From NCBI RefSeq assembly GCF_000518205.1, contig NZ_JADD01000021.1, positions 1-43,825 of the forward strand: a stretch of DNA of 43,825 nucleotides. Reading direction: 5' to 3'. The stretch comes from Hutsoniella sourekii ATCC 700629. GTDB taxonomy: Bacteria; Bacillota; Bacilli; Lactobacillales; Aerococcaceae. The notes under the pieces were generated by a model. The model was not told the DNA's origin and made no database searches. It was given only the letters and a program-made list of their open reading frames with translations. Shown piece by piece: positions 21,678 through 30,400 of the stretch (the first letter of the stretch is position 1; every line of letters begins with the position of its first letter). The translations under genes were made by a program, and so were the position numbers.

Positions 21678-22892
21678 ATGAATAGAATTAAAGCTTTGTA
21701 CACAGGCCGTCCAGTTGTCCCAGACACTTTAGGGGATAGTATTCCTATTAGTGATTGGGAAGTCATTTATCACGATTATCAAGACATACATTTGAGAGAA
21801 TCGGCACTAAAGACGGTCATAGGCAAGATTCAAAGCGCTTGTAGTTTAGTGGAGTTTAATACTGAAGATAATCATTTGAATTATCGCATGAATATTCAAG
21901 CCAATGATAATTTAAACTCGGCAGACTTCATTCGACAGGTAGTAAACAAGATGCTGTATGAAGGTGAATGCTTGGTCGTTATTCATAACAGCAAGTTTTA
22001 TATTGCAGATAGCTTTTATTGCGATGAAACGGTTCTGGGACCTAAAAAATATACAGAAGTAGTAATCGGTAATCTTCAGCTGATTAAGCATTTTTATGCG
22101 AACGAAGTCTTTCACTTCAAGTACTCGGATGAGCGCTTGGAGATCTTCTTGAAATCATTAGATACATCTTATGCTAAGTTGTTCAAACGCTTGGTAGACG
22201 TTCATATGCGGAACAATCAGATTAGATTATATGCAACCTTCAAGCACCAAACGGGCAAAGGGAGAGAGAATCAAGAGAAGTTTGCTAATTTCTTGAAAGG
22301 TTTCGAAGAAAAGGTTCGTAACGATTCTGTCGTGATTGCACCTCAGCAAGATGACTATCAGATCAATGAGAGTGCTCAGCATTATGAAAGTCGATCAGTC
22401 AAAGAAGTTGGCGATTTAGAGAACCTCTATATTCGACAGGTGGCCAACATCTTGCAAGTCCCGCCACTGCTGTTCAGTGGTGACTTGGCCGATGTATCGG
22501 TTCACAACGAGCTGTTCATTAAGTATTGTGTTCGCCCATTGATCGAGATCATCTCAACGGAGATTAACGCTAAATACTTTGGCCTGTCTAGCAGAGATAG
22601 ATTGACCGTGAATATGATCAAGGTTATCTACAACAGCGAGTTCGAGATGGCAGGAGCTGTAGAGAAGATGATCGGCAGTTCAGTATGGACGATTGACGAT
22701 ATTCTTGAACTTCAAGGCAAAGATCGATTGAACACTGAGCTTTCAACGAGAAGGTTTATTACGAAGAACCACGCGCCTCTTAACGAGGATGGAACGGTTC
22801 AAGCAGAAGTCAAATCTGGAGGTGAGAATTATAAACAAGTTACAAAAAATAGCGAGTCGGATACAACCGGAAATCAACAACAAGCTGATTAA
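21678..22892 (+). CDS. Portal protein (HK97 type)
   Basis: About 405 aa from ATG 21678. Phage_portal family: N-terminal RIKALYTGRP, a central clip/stem with LKTVIGKIQ, and the C-terminal NILQVPPLLFSGDLADVSVHN block typical of the group. Forms the dodecameric ring through which DNA enters. The start is uncertain: AGGAGG (21655-21660) is best placed for ATT 21669, with TTG 21675 and ATG 21678 further away. The Gln-rich C-terminus overlaps the protease gene. Confidence 0.93.
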   Translation: MNRIKALYTGRPVVPDTLGDSIPISDWEVIYHDYQDIHLRESALKTVIGKIQSACSLVEFNTEDNHLNYRMNIQANDNLNSADFIRQVVNKMLYEGECLVVIHNSKFYIADSFYCDETVLGPKKYTEVVIGNLQLIKHFYANEVFHFKYSDERLEIFLKSLDTSYAKLFKRLVDVHMRNNQIRLYATFKHQTGKGRENQEKFANFLKGFEEKVRNDSVVIAPQQDDYQINESAQHYESRSVKEVGDLENLYIRQVANILQVPPLLFSGDLADVSVHNELFIKYCVRPLIEIISTEINAKYFGLSSRDRLTVNMIKVIYNSEFEMAGAVEKMIGSSVWTIDDILELQGKDRLNTELSTRRFITKNHAPLNEDGTVQAEVKSGGENYKQVTKNSESDTTGNQQQAD

Positions 22893-23538
22893 TGATAAGT
22901 TGGTCCTAACTTTGTCAGGCACCATCGGGACGCCTGGCTTTTGGGAAGAGGGCGATAAATATATCAATGAAGAGCGCGTCCAAGAGATGATTGGCGACTG
23001 TACTCAAGATATCGTTATTCGTCTTAACAGCCCGGGAGGAGATGTTTTCGATGGAATTGCCTTGTACAACTATCTCAAGGATTTACCTAACCACATTACC
23101 GTTGAAGTTACCGCCTTAGCGGCAAGTGCTGCAAGTATTATTGCCATGGCTGGAGACGAGGTCGTCATGCTGACGGGTTCGCAAATGATGTTGCACGAGG
23201 CGTGGACATTCTGCGCTGGTAATAAGAGTTACTTGGAAAAGGTTATTTCCCAATTAGAAAGTGTTGATGAGTCCCTAATCGCTATATATCAAGAAAAGAC
23301 TGGTCATAGTGATGATATCATCCGTCGGTGGCTAGAGGGCGAGACTTGGTTTACTGCTCAAGAAGCAGTTAGAGAAGGCTTGGCAGATAGAACTAGGGAA
23401 CAAGTTACAGGCGACGATAACACGCTGATTAATCTTGCGAAAGAAGAAATTGTTAACGAGGTAGTTGCCAAGTTGACTAGCAAACAGCCTGAGGGTAAAA
23501 CTCCTCAAGGTTTGAATAAAATATTTGGAGGTAAGTAA
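22789..23538 (+). CDS. ClpP-like prohead protease
   Basis: Up to 249 aa. Serine protease of the ClpP/SppA type used by HK97-like phages to mature the capsid: IRLNSPGGDVFDGIALYNYL, catalytic Ser in ALAASAASIIAMAG and His in QMMLHEAWTF. ATG 22789 lacks a ribosome binding site; GGAGGTGAG lies inside the frame at 22820 and favours initiation at the following ATT/ATA codons (product beginning I-N-K-L-Q), so about 11 residues may be untranslated. Overlaps the portal gene by about 100 bp. Confidence 0.9.
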   Translation: MERFKQKSNLEVRIINKLQKIASRIQPEINNKLINDKLVLTLSGTIGTPGFWEEGDKYINEERVQEMIGDCTQDIVIRLNSPGGDVFDGIALYNYLKDLPNHITVEVTALAASAASIIAMAGDEVVMLTGSQMMLHEAWTFCAGNKSYLEKVISQLESVDESLIAIYQEKTGHSDDIIRRWLEGETWFTAQEAVREGLADRTREQVTGDDNTLINLAKEEIVNEVVAKLTSKQPEGKTPQGLNKIFGGK

Positions 23539-24734
23539 TGGATAAATTGAATTTTACATCTACTGAAGAGTTAAAGAATAAGTTTAAAGATTTTCTAGGA
23601 AAAGATGATGTTACAACGGATGAGCAGGTTGACGCAATGGAAGCCTATTTCAAAGGCATTTCTAACAAGGCGATGGACCAAGTAAAGGCTGAGTACGAAG
23701 AGCTTAAACATGTAACTGAAGCTTCTGTCCTTGCTGCAAGAGGTATTAATACATTATCTCCCGAAGAGTTAGTTTTCTACAACGAAGTTAAAAAGACTGG
23801 CGAGATCCCGGCAGACAAATTGTTGCCGGAAACAGTAATCGAGCGAGTGTTCGAAGACTTACAGCGCGACCGTCCACTTCTACGAGCGATCAAGTTTACT
23901 CCGGGAGTTGGTAAGCAGAAGATTATCACTTCTAAACGACTAGGTAAAGCAGTCTGGGGACCCCTTCACCGCGACCTTGAAGGCCAATTGGATATGACCT
24001 TCGATGTACGTGAGACTAGCTTACTCAGCTTAACCGCCTTCTTCCTAATCTCAAATGACACTTTAGATTTAGGTCCGGCCTGGTTAGATCGTTACATCCG
24101 AATCTGTCTTCAAGAAGCTATCGCAGACGCTTGGGAAGAGGCTATCGTAGCAGGTACTGGTAACAACGAACCAATCGGATTAATGAAAGACTTAGACGGA
24201 GCGGTAACTGGTGGTAAGTATCCAGACAAGAAGGCTAAAGGAACGCTAACCTTTGCAGACGGCAAGGCAATGGTTAAAGAGATTGGACAAATCCGTAAGG
24301 ACCTATCTCAATATACTGTCAAATACACAGACGCTGGTGGCCAAGAGAAGAAAGAAACGCGTCGTCGTTCAGTGTCTGGTAAGGTTAAATTGATTGTTAA
24401 CCCGCTTGACTACTATGCTCTTGAGATTGCGACAGCTTCTCAGAACTTAAATGGTATGTTTGTCTACAACATTCCATTCATCACCTTTGAAGATGTCATT
24501 GAATCTGAGTATGTACCAGAAGGTAAAGTGATTGCTTTCTTAGATGGACAATACGAAGCGCAAACAGCGTTTACTAACCGTATCTACGAATATAAAGAAA
24601 CTTTCGCTATGAAGCGTGCAACGCTTTACGCAATGGATGTCTTCGGAGACGGTACGCCATCAGATAATGACTCTGCATTGGTTTATAACCTAAAGATCGC
24701 TAGTTCAACATCAGGGACTGGTAGCCCAGCATAA
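23538..24734 (+). CDS. Major capsid protein (HK97 fold)
   Basis: 398 aa from ATG 23538. Residues 1-100 form the helical delta/scaffold domain removed by the protease; after it the HK97 core starts around LLPETVIERVFEDL, with the long TFDVRETSLLSLTAFF strand and IADAWEEAIVAGTGNNEP helix. Codon use is tidy and highly ordered, as expected for the most expressed phage gene. ClpP-like protease directly upstream. Confidence 0.95.
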   Translation: MDKLNFTSTEELKNKFKDFLGKDDVTTDEQVDAMEAYFKGISNKAMDQVKAEYEELKHVTEASVLAARGINTLSPEELVFYNEVKKTGEIPADKLLPETVIERVFEDLQRDRPLLRAIKFTPGVGKQKIITSKRLGKAVWGPLHRDLEGQLDMTFDVRETSLLSLTAFFLISNDTLDLGPAWLDRYIRICLQEAIADAWEEAIVAGTGNNEPIGLMKDLDGAVTGGKYPDKKAKGTLTFADGKAMVKEIGQIRKDLSQYTVKYTDAGGQEKKETRRRSVSGKVKLIVNPLDYYALEIATASQNLNGMFVYNIPFITFEDVIESEYVPEGKVIAFLDGQYEAQTAFTNRIYEYKETFAMKRATLYAMDVFGDGTPSDNDSALVYNLKIASSTSGTGSPA

Positions 24735-24754
24735 CAAAAGGTGGTGATAGCTAA

Positions 24755-25039
24755 ATGGCCTTTACATCTGATTTAGAAGCCGTAAAGGCTCGGCTTCACA
24801 TTTTGCATGACGATGACAATGAAAATTTAAAGCAACTGCTTGCTGAAGGAGAGGCATACATCCGGTCGACTTGCGGGGACTTTGATATGACTAAAGATGT
24901 CAATGGGCGGAAGTTGGTCTTTGAGTACGTTCGCTTTGCCTATCACGGTAAAACAGAGCATTTTTACACCTGCTTCTTCTCCGAACTTAGTTCATTCAGT
25001 TTTGAGCTCTTGCCTGAAGTAGGTGACTTGGATGGCTAA
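24755..25039 (+). CDS. Head-tail connector (gp6-like)
   Basis: 94 aa from ATG 24755. Four-helix connector of the Phage_connect_1 kind: short helix DLEAVKARLHI, acidic DDDNENLKQLLAEGEAYI and YVRFAYHGKTEHF. Adds to the portal ring as adaptor. Order capsid, connector, closure, tail completion is canonical. Confidence 0.8.
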   Translation: MAFTSDLEAVKARLHILHDDDNENLKQLLAEGEAYIRSTCGDFDMTKDVNGRKLVFEYVRFAYHGKTEHFYTCFFSELSSFSFELLPEVGDLDG

Positions 25040-25382
25040 GAAAGAGTTCATAAACCAAGTTTACAATGCAGGTATCGCCAGATTCCTAGCTAAGGCAGAG
25101 CCTAAACGTGACAAGTACGGAACGCCTTTAAGGGGACAGACAATCTACGTCGAGGCGATGAAGGCTTGGTATCGTAAGTTAGGAATCACAGCCCAAGACG
25201 TTTACTATTCTCATGCAGACGACACGCAGTTAAACCGAAAGATAGCTATCTTCGGTGATGTTGATATTGATACTAAGTGGCGAGTAGAATTAGGCGATAA
25301 GCACTATGAGGTTTATCGCTGTTTCTACTCCTATAAGCATAATGAGACCGAGATAAGCTTAAGAGAGGTGGCTAGCGAGTGA
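25032..25382 (+). CDS. Head closure protein
   Basis: 116 aa from ATG 25032 (TAGGTG upstream; GTG 25023 is an alternative). Beta-rich with YGTPLRGQTIYVEAM and a DVDIDTKWRVELGDKHYEVY strand pair, as in SPP1 gp16/HK97 head-tail joining proteins. Overlaps connector and next gene. Confidence 0.7.
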   Translation: MAKKEFINQVYNAGIARFLAKAEPKRDKYGTPLRGQTIYVEAMKAWYRKLGITAQDVYYSHADDTQLNRKIAIFGDVDIDTKWRVELGDKHYEVYRCFYSYKHNETEISLREVASE

Positions 25383-25714
25383 CGACTAAAGATAAAATTT
25401 ATGATGCGCTCAATGGTCTAGGGCCTTTCTTGTCATACGGAGATTCGGATAATCCAGTCATTCCGCGTATTCATTACTTCTTGTTAGCTAACATCAGCGT
25501 TAGACTATCAAACAAACGACACACGCAAATGCCAATTTATCAGGTCGATTACTTCTCGGATATTCCTCTCAATGTGGAAGATGCAGAGATCTTATCCGTT
25601 ATTACGGAATCTTTAGAGAAGATCAATTTGACTACTTCAGATTGGCGCGAGGTGATCAGTTACAACGAAGACGAAGATCGGACCGATTGGCATTATTTTG
25701 TGGAGGTGAGGTAG
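25379..25714 (+). CDS. Tail completion/minor capsid-type protein
   Basis: 111 aa from GTG 25379, overlapping the upstream stop. Beta-strand-rich: IPRIHYFLLANISVRLSNK and YQVDYFSDIPLN. By order and size it is the tail-terminator or head-tail joining protein that sits between closure and HK97-gp10-like proteins, though the family match is by position more than sequence. Confidence 0.6.
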   Translation: MTTKDKIYDALNGLGPFLSYGDSDNPVIPRIHYFLLANISVRLSNKRHTQMPIYQVDYFSDIPLNVEDAEILSVITESLEKINLTTSDWREVISYNEDEDRTDWHYFVEVR

Positions 25715-26157
25715 TGTTAGTTGATTTGAAAGTGTTTGGCTTCGATGAGGCGGCAAGCATGTTCGATAACTATGCCTCCAAGTCTTCAAATGCCAAACCT
25801 GAGTTCATTCGTATTGCTGAGGACATGCACAAGGATGCACGCTCTAACTTCCAATCCGGTCTAAGGCAACATACCGGCCAAGGGGCTTCTGGGATTCAGA
25901 TCGAAAAGAGCGCTGAAGAAGCGACCATTGGTTGGTCAGGCAGACCGGGGCTTCATGGTTACTTTCATGAGCTCGGCTTCCACGCCTTGGATAACCGCTT
26001 TGGACGGCAAAGGGTGGCTCGTAATCGTACTGGTAAACGCAAGCGTCGTTACCGCAAACGTCAAGCGACCTATGTCCCACCTACACCTCATATGAGACCG
26101 GCGTTCTATGCCCATCAGGGGAGCATGCAAGGTAGAATTCAAAAAGCAATTACTTAA
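25714..26157 (+). CDS. HK97-gp10-like tail/head-tail protein
   Basis: 147 aa from GTG 25714 with GGAGGTGAG upstream; the frame is open further back but that part overlaps the previous gene. Features match HK97 gp10: N-terminal helix DMHKDARSNF, GWSGRPGLHGYFHELGFH, a basic Arg/Lys stretch (135-125 region) and a PPTPHMRPAF end. Completes the head-tail interface or tail terminator. Confidence 0.8.
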   Translation: MLVDLKVFGFDEAASMFDNYASKSSNAKPEFIRIAEDMHKDARSNFQSGLRQHTGQGASGIQIEKSAEEATIGWSGRPGLHGYFHELGFHALDNRFGRQRVARNRTGKRKRRYRKRQATYVPPTPHMRPAFYAHQGSMQGRIQKAIT

Positions 26158-26176
26158 ACAAAGGAGACGATAATTA

Positions 26177-26836
26177 ATGGCAACATATTCTAAACGAGCA
26201 CTATTAACAGGTGCAGGATCTATTTATTTATCTTTCATGACGAAAGAAGAGACACCAGCAACTGCGCCTACTTACGACACAGGCGAGAAAATTTATGAGA
26301 CACCATCCCTAGACCAAGTCAACGTTGAGCTTGAGTTGGCAGAGAAGAAAGTTCACTTATCCAACGTTCTTCACTCAGACCTATCTGCTGTTCAATCAGC
26401 AACCATTCAAGTGGATGCAGGGTACTTGCCTAAAGGCTTTGCTGAAGAGGCACAAGGGATGGTTAACTTAGGTGGTGGATGGTCAATGCCTACTCAGCCA
26501 CGCAAGAAGCCTTTCCGGATGGCTATTCCGTTCACCGATGAGAATGGGGATGAGCTAATTGTTAATTTCCCTAAATGTACGCTATCACCAGTTAACATTA
26601 GCGGGGAAACTAAGCGTGAAGACGTCAACGAGCAATTGAGACAATACAATATCACTGGCCAACCATTAGTTTACCGCGTGGCCGATGGTAAGAACTTCGT
26701 CTTCCACCAAGTCGATATGGCTGATGAGGATAACAAAGCGAAGTATGACCGTGATAAGTTGTTGGAGCAAGGTTGGTACGATGAAGATACATTGCAAGCT
26801 TGTGAGAAGACAGCGTCAGCTGGTTCGTTAGGTTAA
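26177..26836 (+). CDS. Major tail tube protein (phi13 type)
   Basis: 219 aa from ATG 26177 with AAAGGAGAC upstream. Tail tube fold: polar N-terminus LLTGAGSIYLSF, LDQVNVELELAEKKVHLSN and repeated FPKCTLSPVNI strands. Polymerises around the tape measure to form the tube. Followed by the gpG/gpGT chaperone genes, the invariable order in siphophages. Confidence 0.9.
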   Translation: MATYSKRALLTGAGSIYLSFMTKEETPATAPTYDTGEKIYETPSLDQVNVELELAEKKVHLSNVLHSDLSAVQSATIQVDAGYLPKGFAEEAQGMVNLGGGWSMPTQPRKKPFRMAIPFTDENGDELIVNFPKCTLSPVNISGETKREDVNEQLRQYNITGQPLVYRVADGKNFVFHQVDMADEDNKAKYDRDKLLEQGWYDEDTLQACEKTASAGSLG

Positions 26837-26856
26837 TGGTTAGAGGAGGAATCTAA

Positions 26857-27216
26857 GTGGCTGAAACAGTTTTTTCAAATAATTTAATTACTTTCACTTC
26901 TGATATTACTGGTGAAGAAAAAGAATATAAGATCAACAACGCAATCTGGATCTTGCTTGAATCTAAATACAAAGTGAGCCAAGCAGAGTTCGGCAAGCTT
27001 TCTGCAGAAAGCGAAAACCTTTGGGCGGCTCGATTCGTGTGGGCTGTCTTGAAAGCTAATGGCATTGAGGTTAAAGAGAAAGATGTCATCGACAACACAG
27101 ACGCCGTTGATTGTATTGCGTTTGTTATGGCGCACAATGAAGCTATGAACAAAAAAGGGGCGGAAGTATTTAGCGCCTTTGGTGAATCGGAAGAAGACGA
27201 AGAGGGAAAGTCTTAA
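26857..27216 (+). CDS. Tail assembly chaperone G
   Basis: 119 aa from GTG 26857 (GAGGAGGA upstream). Functional equivalent of lambda gpG, binding the tape measure during assembly. It ends with the slippery heptamer GGGAAAG (27204-27210) and an acidic tail (ESEEDEEGKS). A fraction of ribosomes shift -1 here to make the G-T fusion. Confidence 0.85.
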   Translation: MAETVFSNNLITFTSDITGEEKEYKINNAIWILLESKYKVSQAEFGKLSAESENLWAARFVWAVLKANGIEVKEKDVIDNTDAVDCIAFVMAHNEAMNKKGAEVFSAFGESEEDEEGKS

Positions 27217-27419
27217 ACCCTGACTGGGATTATTATTACTTCTTCTGTAGACATCATCTTCACATGACGATGGACGAGTTCTTGTATGACCATGACGAGC
27301 GAATGATTATTGATTTGATTAATCGATATTTCGCTTGGCATAAGGCTAGTCTTCCTGATGATGAAGGTGAAGTTAAAAACGAAGGGGAAGTAAGTGCGAG
27401 GGGATTCTTTAATGTTTAA
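27204..27419 (+). CDS. Tail assembly chaperone T extension (via -1 frameshift)
   Basis: In the -1 frame after GGGAAAG, translation continues as VLNPDWDYYYFFCRHHLHM and ends at TAA 27417-27419, adding about 70 residues. GGGAAAG is the same heptamer as in lambda G/GT. This frame has no separate start with a ribosome binding site. The gpGT fusion recruits tail tube subunits to the tape measure. Confidence 0.85.
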   Translation, partial: GKVLNPDWDYYYFFCRHHLHMTMDEFLYDHDERMIIDLINRYFAWHKASLPDDEGEVKNEGEVSARGFFNV

Positions 27420-27437
27420 AGAGTTCCCTCTTTTTTT
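27398..27437 (+). terminator. Strong terminator-like hairpin between gpT and tape measure
   Basis: A 13-bp stem (27398-27410 with 27418-27430, three G-U pairs) around AATGTTT is followed by seven T. It overlaps the gpT stop codon and lies just ahead of the tape measure gene. Shape is that of an efficient intrinsic terminator, so readthrough must be controlled or partial. Confidence 0.7.
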
Positions 27438-27463
27438 AATATGTAACGAAAGGAGGCGGTTAA

Positions 27464-30400
27464 ATGGCTTTAGTTGAAGCGGGGATACACCTGACACTTA
27501 AAGGGGAAGCTGATTATCGAGCTGGTCTTAAAGGGGTAGCAGATGCGACTCGTTTAATGCAGACTCAGAATAAGTTGGCTATGGCTCAATTGGGGAACAA
27601 CCCTGGGATCGTTGATAAATACAAAACGTCAATGGGGAATCTATCCAAAGAGCTACAGAACTCTACTAAGAAGACGGAGACCCTGCAGAAGCGTCAAAAA
27701 GAATTACCTAAGGTTCAAACAGAGCTCGAAAAGGCGATCCGACAAACGAATGATGCCTACAAGGACTCGCAAAAAGAGACTGATAGATTAAGGCACAACT
27801 ACGTTCAAATGAGAAGTGCGTTGGGATCCAATCACGAAGAAACGATCAAAGCAAGAGATGCCTGGCAATCTTCCAAGGCTGAAACACAAGCATTAGGGAA
27901 AGAGCTAAAAACATTAACCAAGACGTACGAAGAGAACCGTGATGAGCTAACGAGAATGCCACAGGCATTGGCGAGCGCGGAACTTGCGACTCAAAAATTA
28001 AAGAATCAAGCTCAGGCCCTTCACAAGGAGTATCGGGACCAAGGCGGACGCTTAGCCGATACCGCCAAGAAATGGACCGACTGGGGCGACAAAGTCCAAG
28101 GAGTCGGTCAGAAGATCAGTAACTTTGGGGCTCATGCCAATAAACTCTCTGCACCTCTTATTGCTGGATTCACTGCAGCAACGACGCTAGCGGGCAAGTT
28201 CCACTCTGAGATAGGCAGTCTTCTCCCACTCCTTGCAGAAGGCGGGGAGATCACTCAAGAACACCGTCAGCAAGTTGATCAATTGTCGAAGGCTTCAAGG
28301 TCTTGGGCAAAAGACTACGGCGAGCACACGAGCGTTATCAACGCGGGTATGGCGGAGTTGATCCGTAACGGTTACGACGCCAACCAAGTTATGGGTATGA
28401 TGCCTAACGTTCTTGATGCGTCGATTGCCTCAGGAGAAGATTTCAACGCTGTTATGGGAACGACTTCGGCCGTTCTTAGCCAATTTCAGTTGAAGGGTAA
28501 TAGCTTGAACGAGACGTTGACGAACACTCAACGAGTGGCCGATGCCTTAACCTATGTGGCAAACGCAACGTCCTCCGGATTTACTGACCTTGGGGAAGGT
28601 ATGGCTTATGTTGGACCTATCGCTAACACTTTGAACATGTCGGTTGAAGAGACTGCCTCGATTCTGGGGATACTATCAAACTCTGGTATCGAAGCCAGTA
28701 AGGGTGGTACCGCTCTGAGAGGGGCCCTTACTCGCCTGCTAAAACCATCCAAGCAGAATGCTCAAGCGATGGAACAGCTTGGTTTCAGTGCGGAAGAGTA
28801 TAAGAATGGATTGATAGACTTCCCAACAATACTAGACCGAATTGCCGAGAGCACCAAAGGAATGACCGATGAACAAAAGGCCGCCTTAATTGCTCAAGCT
28901 TTCGGTACTGAAGCGCAATCAGCAATGAACGCTCTCGTTAACGAGGGTGGAGATGCTGTCCGTAAATACACCAGAGAAGCAGAAAATGCTACGGGTGCCA
29001 CTAAACGTATGGCAGACCAGATGAAGGAAATGCCAGAATTTAAGTTCAAACAAATGATGGCTGAACTTCGTGACCTGGGAATTGAGGTTGGGACCCATGT
29101 TCTTCCGCATGTAATGAACATGGTCGAGGGCATCGGCGACTTGGCTCAGTCGTTCGGCAAGCTTAGCCCAGGCATGCAAGACTTTATTATTAAAGCAGGG
29201 TTATTCGGTGCCGCACTTGGTCCGGTAGCTTCCACCCTTGGGAGCATTGTCCAAGTCGCTGGCTCTGCTGGTAAGGCTGTTGGGGGTATGATCAAGTGGT
29301 TTGGTAAGATAACGACGCCTAAAGGGGTTATCGATACTGCGGAGAACTTGGGTGAAGTTACCGGAGCGGCTGAAGCCGCAGGAGCATCTGCTACATTATT
29401 CAGCTCTTCCTGGGTAGGAGCGGCGGCTGTTACATTAGCAGCTGTTGCAGGTATAGGATATGCCATTTACAGGGAAGCTACGAAATATGACCGTGCTCAC
29501 CAAGAGGCAATAGCAAAAACAAAAGGCGCTTATGAAGAGTACTTCGACTATGTAACGCGGGGTGCCAAGAAAGTTTCCGAAGCCAATAAAGGTATTTCTG
29601 AAGCTTTTGTTGACGGTGGCGAAACATACAAAGAAGCAGTAGAGCGAATCAAAAGAGAAACATATGATGCGACTAGAGACCTGCAGAACAAGTGGAACGG
29701 CATCTTCGACAAGACAGATTTGGGTCAAGCAGTTAACTGGCAATTGAAAGCAATGGGTGTTCCTATTCAGAACATGCAAGACACCCTGAAGAATTTCGGG
29801 ATCACAACCAAGGAAGAACTCCAAGGAATACAAGATAATTTCACTGGATTTGGATTAGCCATTGATAAAAGTTTGACCGATATTGGAACTGCTTATCAAA
29901 ATCAGACTAAAGTAACGACAGATTGGGCAATTGGTCAAAAGAAAATGGTCAAAAGCGTAACGGATGCTGTAGTTGCTGGGTTGGAAGAAGAACGCCAAGC
30001 TAAATTACAAGCCATGGAGGACAACAAAGAGTTCTATACAGACTATGGTGCTGAGATAAGTGCGGTTAATAAAATGTATGATGATAAGATTCATGCAATA
30101 CGAACCAACGAAGCTACAATCAGTGGGATATTAGCGGATGCAGCGAAGAACAACAAGGCTATCAACAAAGAACAGTTTGCGAGCATCGTTAAATCTTATA
30201 TGGATTTATCGAAAGCGGCAGGAGAATCACTGTCAGATATCACAGACGCTAGCACTTATTTAGGGCAAGTGATGCAACAACTGACGACTGAAGGCAGTTT
30301 AGCAATATTAGAGATGGATGGTACGATCAGTCCAGCTCTGGCTAATAGTATAAGACAATTCGGCCTTACTGAAGACAATGCTAGACAGCTTTTGCAGGCC

